A stretch of 48,505 nt of DNA from Pseudomonadota bacterium (GTDB taxonomy: Bacteria > Pseudomonadota > Gammaproteobacteria > Steroidobacterales > Steroidobacteraceae), in contig JAJYFF010000017.1 in NCBI GenBank assembly GCA_021785405.1, positions 1 through 48,505 of the forward strand. Reading direction: 5' to 3'. Numbering within the stretch: position 1 is the stretch's first letter; every line of letters starts with the position of its first letter. Below are positions 44,178-48,505 of this stretch, in pieces. The notes beneath the pieces were generated by a model, which worked only from the letters and a program-made list of their open reading frames with translations, did not search any database and was not told the origin of the DNA. The translations under genes were made by a program, and so were the position numbers.

Positions 44178-45173
44178 GTGAGGCATCCGGCGGAGGTGGC
44201 GGACGGGGCATCGGCGGGGCGCGACGAGCGGCTCGCGCCGATCGAGTGGCCGACGCTCGCGCTCGCCGTGCTGGTTTACGCGGCGTGGATCGCGGCGACG
44301 CTCGCGTACCGCCACTGGCCGCTCGCGCTCGATGCGCCCGCGGTCGCGTTGCCGCTGATCCTGCACAGCTCGCTGCAGCACGAGATCTTGCACGGCCATC
44401 CGACCCGTCGGGCCACGCTCAACCGTTTGCTCGCGATCTGGCCGCTGTCGCTGTGGCTGCCGTTCCCGATCTACCGGGAGACGCACCTCGCGCATCACCG
44501 GGACGAGCGGCTCACCGACCCGCTCGACGATCCCGAGTCGTACTACTGGACGCCCGAGGCCTGGGCGAGCGCGGGTCGATGGACCCGAACGGCGCTGCGG
44601 GCGCAGCAGACGCTGCTCGGCCGGGTGATCCTCGGCTCGTTCTGGCGGATCGGTGCGTTCTGGCACGCCGAGGCGCGCCGTATCGTCGGTGGCGATCGCC
44701 GCCGCCGCCGGTTGTGGCTCGAGCACCTGCTGTGGTGCCTGCCGGTCCTCGCGTGGCTGAGATTCGCGTGCGCGATGCCGCTCGGGGTGTACGTCACGAC
44801 GATGGTGATCCCGGCGAACGGGATCCTGCTGATCCGTTCGTTCGCCGAGCACCGGGCGCGGCCCCGCGTGCGCGAGCGCGTCGCGATCGTCGAGCGCTCG
44901 TGGATCCTCGGACCGCTGTTCCTGTTCAACAACCTCCACGCGCTGCACCACGAGCGGCCGTCGATCCCGTGGTACCGCTACCCGGGCCGTTATCGCCGGC
45001 ACCGCGATCGCCTGGTCGCCGAGAACGGCGGCTTGGTCTACGACACCTATTTCGCCGTTGCGCGCCGCTTCCTGGTGCGCGCTCACGATGCCGTACCCCA
45101 TCCGTTCGGCCGGGTGCCGGCCGGGGTGACGCATGTTCACGGGCCGCTCGCGCCTGCTAGCATGGAGGGATGA
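44178..45173 (+). CDS. Fatty acid desaturase-family membrane protein
   Basis: About 331 residues from GTG 44178, which has GGGG seven bases upstream; ATG 44142 is possible but has no ribosome site and lies in a TACAAT that looks like a -10. Three histidine clusters fit a di-iron membrane oxygenase or desaturase: HEILHGHP, HLAHHRD and LHALHHERP. The helix pattern and PFPIYRETHLAHHRDERLTD place it with AlkB/CrtW/desaturase-type enzymes, distinct from the delta-9 enzyme at 10317. The stop overlaps the aminopeptidase start. Substrate unknown; a membrane lipid or a quaternary amine are both conceivable. Confidence 0.85.
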   Translation: MRHPAEVADGASAGRDERLAPIEWPTLALAVLVYAAWIAATLAYRHWPLALDAPAVALPLILHSSLQHEILHGHPTRRATLNRLLAIWPLSLWLPFPIYRETHLAHHRDERLTDPLDDPESYYWTPEAWASAGRWTRTALRAQQTLLGRVILGSFWRIGAFWHAEARRIVGGDRRRRRLWLEHLLWCLPVLAWLRFACAMPLGVYVTTMVIPANGILLIRSFAEHRARPRVRERVAIVERSWILGPLFLFNNLHALHHERPSIPWYRYPGRYRRHRDRLVAENGGLVYDTYFAVARRFLVRAHDAVPHPFGRVPAGVTHVHGPLAPASMEG

Positions 45174-46972
45174 CGAACTCGATTCCCGCCCGGCTCGCGG
45201 CGCTGCGCGAGCGGATGCGAGCGCACGGCGTCGCCGCGGTGCTCGTACCGACCGCCGATCCGCACTCCTCGGAGTACCTGCCCGATCACTGGCGCGCGCG
45301 CGCGTGGTTGTCCGGCTTCACCGGTTCCGCCGGCACCTTGCTGGTCGGCCGGGAGTTCGCGGGCTTGTGGACCGACTCGCGCTACTTCTCGCAGGCCGAG
45401 CAGGAGCTCGCGGGCAGCGGGATCGCGTTGTGCAAGCTGCGCGTGCAGAACAATCCCGAATACCTCGATTGGGTGCGCGAGAACCTGCGCGCGGGCGAGG
45501 CGCTCGCGGTCGCGGGTGACAGCATCACGGTCAGCGTGCAGCGGCAGATCGAGCGCGTGCTCGCGGACCGGGGCGCGACACTGCGGCGCGACCTCGACCT
45601 GGTCGCCGCGATCTGGGCGGATCGGCCGGCGCTGCCGACCGCGCCGATCGTCGAGCACCCGATCGCGTTCGCCTGCGTCGCGCGTCGCGAGAAGCTCGAC
45701 CGCGTGCGCGAGGCGATGCGCGGCCTCGGCGCGACTCACCACCTGATCTCGAGCCTCGACGACGTGGCGTGGTTGTTGAACCTGCGCGGCGCCGACGTCG
45801 AGTGCAATCCGGTGTTCCTCGCGCACCTGCTGGTCGAGCGGGACGGGCGCACGACGCTGTTCGTGGACCGCGCGAAGCTCGCGGGCGGGCTGGTCGCGGC
45901 GCTCGCGGCGGACGGGGTCGAGATCGCGCAGTACGGGGCGATCACGGACGCGCTCGGCACCCTCGGCCCGCAGGCCGCGCTGCTCCACGATCCGGCGCGC
46001 ACCGCGAGCGCGATCGCCCAGGCGATCCCGGACGCGGTCCGCCGGATCGAGGCCCCGAACCCGACCACCGCGTTCAAGGCGGTGAAGACCGCGGCGGAGC
46101 TCGAGCGGATCCGCGAGACGATGCGCATCGACGGCGCCGCGCTCGCGCGCGCGTTCCACCGGCTCGAGCGCTGGCTCGCGGACGGCCGCCCGGCGACCGA
46201 GCTCACCGTCGACACGCTGTTGCGCGAGGAGCGCTCGCGAGCGCCGGGCTGGGTCGGGGAGAGCTTTGCGACGATCGCCGGTTACGAGGCGAACGGCGCC
46301 TTGCCGCACTACCGCGCGACGCCGGCATCGCACAGCGCGTTGCGCACCGAGGGACTGCTGCTGGTCGACTCGGGCGGCCAATACCTCGGCGGCACGACCG
46401 ACGTGACCCGCGTGATCGCGCTCGGTGCGACCCGCGCCGATCAGCGCCGCGACTCGACGCTCGTGCTGAAGGGGATGATCGCGCTGTCCCGCGCGTGCTT
46501 TCCGCAGGGCGCGAGCGGGCCGCAGCTCGACGCCCTCGCGCGGGCGCCGCTGTGGGCCGAGTGCCTGGACTACGGGCACGGCACCGGGCACGGCGTCGGG
46601 TACTTCCTGAACGTTCACGAAGGGCCGCACGGCATCCGGCCGCCGACCGCGGGCGGCGCCTTGGTCGCGCTCGAACCGGGGATGATCAGCTCGATCGAGC
46701 CCGGCCTGTATCGGCCGGGGCGCCATGGGATCCGGCACGAGAACCTCGTGGTCGTCGTCGACGCTGGCCGTGGTGACTTCGGGGCGTTCCTGCGGTTCGA
46801 GACCCTGACCCTGTGCCCGTTCGACCGGCGGACCTTCGACCCGGATGCGCTCGATCCGGCGGAACGCGAGTGGCTCGACCGCTACCACGAGACGGTGCGG
46901 CGCGAAGTCGGCCCGTTGCTGGACGGCGCGGACCGGGAGTGGCTCGAGCGGCACTGCGCGCCGCTGAGATGA
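45170..46972 (+). CDS. Xaa-Pro aminopeptidase (aminopeptidase P)
   Basis: A 600-residue M24B metallopeptidase of the long, three-domain type like human XPNPEP1. It removes N-terminal residues followed by proline. Metal ligands are in place: D400 (LLVDSGGQYL), D411 (GTTDVTRV), H474 (GHGTGHGVGYFLNVHEGPHG), E510 (SSIEPGLY) and E524 (IRHENLVV). H470 and the GPHG histidine provide proton transfer. No signal peptide, so cytoplasmic. ATGA overlaps join it to the desaturase and to bioF, which share no obvious pathway with it. Confidence 0.95.
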   Translation: MTNSIPARLAALRERMRAHGVAAVLVPTADPHSSEYLPDHWRARAWLSGFTGSAGTLLVGREFAGLWTDSRYFSQAEQELAGSGIALCKLRVQNNPEYLDWVRENLRAGEALAVAGDSITVSVQRQIERVLADRGATLRRDLDLVAAIWADRPALPTAPIVEHPIAFACVARREKLDRVREAMRGLGATHHLISSLDDVAWLLNLRGADVECNPVFLAHLLVERDGRTTLFVDRAKLAGGLVAALAADGVEIAQYGAITDALGTLGPQAALLHDPARTASAIAQAIPDAVRRIEAPNPTTAFKAVKTAAELERIRETMRIDGAALARAFHRLERWLADGRPATELTVDTLLREERSRAPGWVGESFATIAGYEANGALPHYRATPASHSALRTEGLLLVDSGGQYLGGTTDVTRVIALGATRADQRRDSTLVLKGMIALSRACFPQGASGPQLDALARAPLWAECLDYGHGTGHGVGYFLNVHEGPHGIRPPTAGGALVALEPGMISSIEPGLYRPGRHGIRHENLVVVVDAGRGDFGAFLRFETLTLCPFDRRTFDPDALDPAEREWLDRYHETVRREVGPLLDGADREWLERHCAPLR

Positions 46973-48123
46973 GCCGCCTCGCGGCCTACGCGGCGCAGCT
47001 CGAGTCGCTCGCGTCGCGCGAACGGCTGCGCGAGCGGCGCGCGGCGGCGGGGCGCGACTTCACCTCGAACGATTACCTGGGGCTCGCCGCGAGCGAGCGG
47101 CTCCGCACGGCGGTCCGAGAGGCGCTCGCGCGCGGCGTCCCGGTGGGCGCGAGCGGCTCGCGGCTGCTGCGCGGCCACCATCCGGAGCACGAATGCCTGG
47201 AGGCGGAGGCGGCCGCGTTCTTCGGCGCCGAGCGGAGTCTCTTGTTCGGCTCGGGGTATGCCGCGAACCTCGCGCTGTTCGCGACGCTGCCGCAGCGCGA
47301 CGATCTCGTCGTGCACGACCAGTGGGTGCACGCCAGCGTGCACGACGGCTTGCGGCTCGGCCGCGCCGCGCGCGCGGCGTTCCGCCACAACGATCCGCAG
47401 GACGCGCGGCGGGCGATCCTCGAGTGGCGCGCGCGCGGTGGCCGAGGGCGTCCCTGGATCGCGGTCGAGAGCTTGTATTCCATGGACGGCGACCGTGCGC
47501 CGCTCCGCGAGTTCCATGCGCTCGCCGACGCACAGGACGGCTTCCTGGTCGTCGACGAGGCGCACGCGACCGGCGTATTCGGCCCGGACGGGCGTGGGCT
47601 CGCGAGCGCGCTCGAAGGGCAAGAGAACGTGATCGCGTTGCATACCGGCGGCAAGGCCTTGGGGGTGGGCGGCGCGTGGGTGAACGCGCCGCGGCTGCTC
47701 GTCGAGTTCCTCGTGAACCGCGCGCGCCCGTTCGTGTTCGCGACCGCACCGCCGCCGATCGTGGCCGCGGCTCTGCGTGAATCGCTCGCGATCCTGCGGC
47801 AGGAGCCGCAGCGGCGCGAGCGCCTCGCCGCGCTCGTCGCGCACGCCGAGGCACGGCTCGGTGCACTGCCGGGCGCCGCACCGGCCGGAACCCAGATCCT
47901 GCCGCTGATCGTCGGCACGGACGGTGCCGCGGTCCGCCTCGCGACCGCGTTGTGCGAACGAGGGTTCGACGTGCGCGCGATCCGTCCGCCGACCGTCCCG
48001 GAGGGCACCGCACGCCTGCGGATCTCGCTGAACCTGAACGTGACCGCGGCCGACGTCGACGCGCTCGCCGGTGCGTTGCACGCGCTCCTCGAGCGCCCGG
48101 TGAGCGGCGCCGCGCGAGGCTAG
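46969..48123 (+). CDS. bioF: 8-amino-7-oxononanoate synthase
   Basis: A 384-residue PLP enzyme, the same length as E. coli BioF, that condenses pimeloyl thioester with alanine in biotin synthesis. Motifs: FTSNDYLGLAASERL, GASGSRLLRGHHPEHECLEA, LFGSGYAANLALFATLP, FLVVDEAHATGVFGPDG, and the Schiff-base lysine in HTGGKALGVGGAW (K229). C-terminal PPTVPEGTARLRISLNL is typical. It overlaps the aminopeptidase stop; other bio genes are not in the window. Confidence 0.95.
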   Translation: MSRLAAYAAQLESLASRERLRERRAAAGRDFTSNDYLGLAASERLRTAVREALARGVPVGASGSRLLRGHHPEHECLEAEAAAFFGAERSLLFGSGYAANLALFATLPQRDDLVVHDQWVHASVHDGLRLGRAARAAFRHNDPQDARRAILEWRARGGRGRPWIAVESLYSMDGDRAPLREFHALADAQDGFLVVDEAHATGVFGPDGRGLASALEGQENVIALHTGGKALGVGGAWVNAPRLLVEFLVNRARPFVFATAPPPIVAAALRESLAILRQEPQRRERLAALVAHAEARLGALPGAAPAGTQILPLIVGTDGAAVRLATALCERGFDVRAIRPPTVPEGTARLRISLNLNVTAADVDALAGALHALLERPVSGAARG

Positions 48124-48132
48124 GGGCACGCC

Positions 48133-48505
48133 ATGGAACGATCGCCACTCGCGGGGCCGAAGGCCTGGCGGCGCGACGCCGCGCGCACGCTGCTGCGCCA
48201 CCACGTGCAGAACGGGCTCGCGGTGTCCGCGGCGCTCGCGACGGTCGCGCTCGGCGCCGACCTGTGGCGGGGAACCGACGCCGCGGTGCTCGCCTCGGTC
48301 GGCGCGATGTGCGTCAGCATCGTCGACTTGCCCGCGACGCTCGCGAGCAAGGCGCGGATGATGGGCGCCGCGCTGGTCGGAACGACCACGGTGGCGCTGC
48401 TCGGCGGGCTCGCGAGCGCGACGCCGATCGCGATGGCCGCGGTCGTCGCGGCGACCTCGGTCGCGCTCGCGCTCGCGACCACGTTTGGTCGGACCGCGGT
48501 CACGC
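48133..48505 (+). CDS. FUSC/YccS-like membrane protein, 3' end cut
   Basis: The first 124 residues of a membrane protein beginning nine bases after bioF. Hydrophobic helices with NGLAVSAALATVALGADLW and AAVLASVGAMCVSIVDLPAT match the N-terminus of FUSC/YccS-type proteins (fusaric acid resistance-related inner membrane proteins). The rest lies outside the window, so the domain call rests on the N-terminus only. Confidence 0.75.
   Translation, partial: MERSPLAGPKAWRRDAARTLLRHHVQNGLAVSAALATVALGADLWRGTDAAVLASVGAMCVSIVDLPATLASKARMMGAALVGTTTVALLGGLASATPIAMAAVVAATSVALALATTFGRTAVT

Overview
The window is very GC-rich chromosomal DNA, packed with genes and with few intergenic gaps, many of them joined by ATGA or GTGA overlaps. 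A TonB-dependent outer membrane receptor, a NodT-type outer membrane lipoprotein, a YehZYXW-type osmoprotectant transporter, an EmrAB-type pump and a histidine-tailed EamA transporter point to a Gram-negative proteobacterium, most likely gamma or beta. The exact lineage cannot be read from the sequence alone. I found 44 protein genes (two cut by the window edges), one cobalamin riboswitch and several candidate promoters, operators and hairpins. I saw no tRNA, rRNA, CRISPR array, insertion sequence or phage gene.

Layout. 1-5115 (+): the end of a class III aminotransferase, an APC amino acid permease, an amidase and a sugar-porter-type MFS transporter, which look like a small nitrogen/carbon scavenging set. 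5095-11288 (-): a six-gene membrane-lipid operon (read right to left: fatty acid desaturase, FAD oxidase, DUF1365, plant-like cyclopropane synthase, DUF1295 membrane reductase, a second CFA/coclaurine-methyltransferase-like enzyme). Upstream on the same strand lie an RskA-type anti-sigma factor, its ECF sigma factor, a GFA-family zinc protein and a MASE1-PAS-PAS-GGDEF diguanylate cyclase (11353-15441). 15524-17789 (+): a promoter, a cobalamin riboswitch and btuB.

17884-21897 (+): an aminotransferase with DUF969, DUF979 and DUF2891, a conserved but poorly understood module. 21985-25327: a secreted SnoaL-like protein, a VOC protein, a LysR regulator, and a divergent VOC plus MaoC pair. 25324-28986: a His-tailed EamA exporter divergent from a copper chaperone and copper P-type ATPase. 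29019-32201: a large secreted BNR/VPS10-like beta-propeller protein. 32209-33886 (-): panB and panC for pantothenate. 33943-39309 (-): a drug-efflux operon (EmrA, EmrB, outer membrane lipoprotein, second MFS pump) with a divergent LysR regulator at 39410.

40369-44128 (+): a complete yehZYXW-like ABC transporter for compatible solutes. 44178-48505 (+): a second membrane desaturase, aminopeptidase P, BioF and the start of an FUSC-type membrane protein. The most interesting parts are the lipid-modification operon, with its own palindromic operator-promoter next to an ECF/RskA pair, and the aminotransferase-DUF969-DUF979-DUF2891 module.
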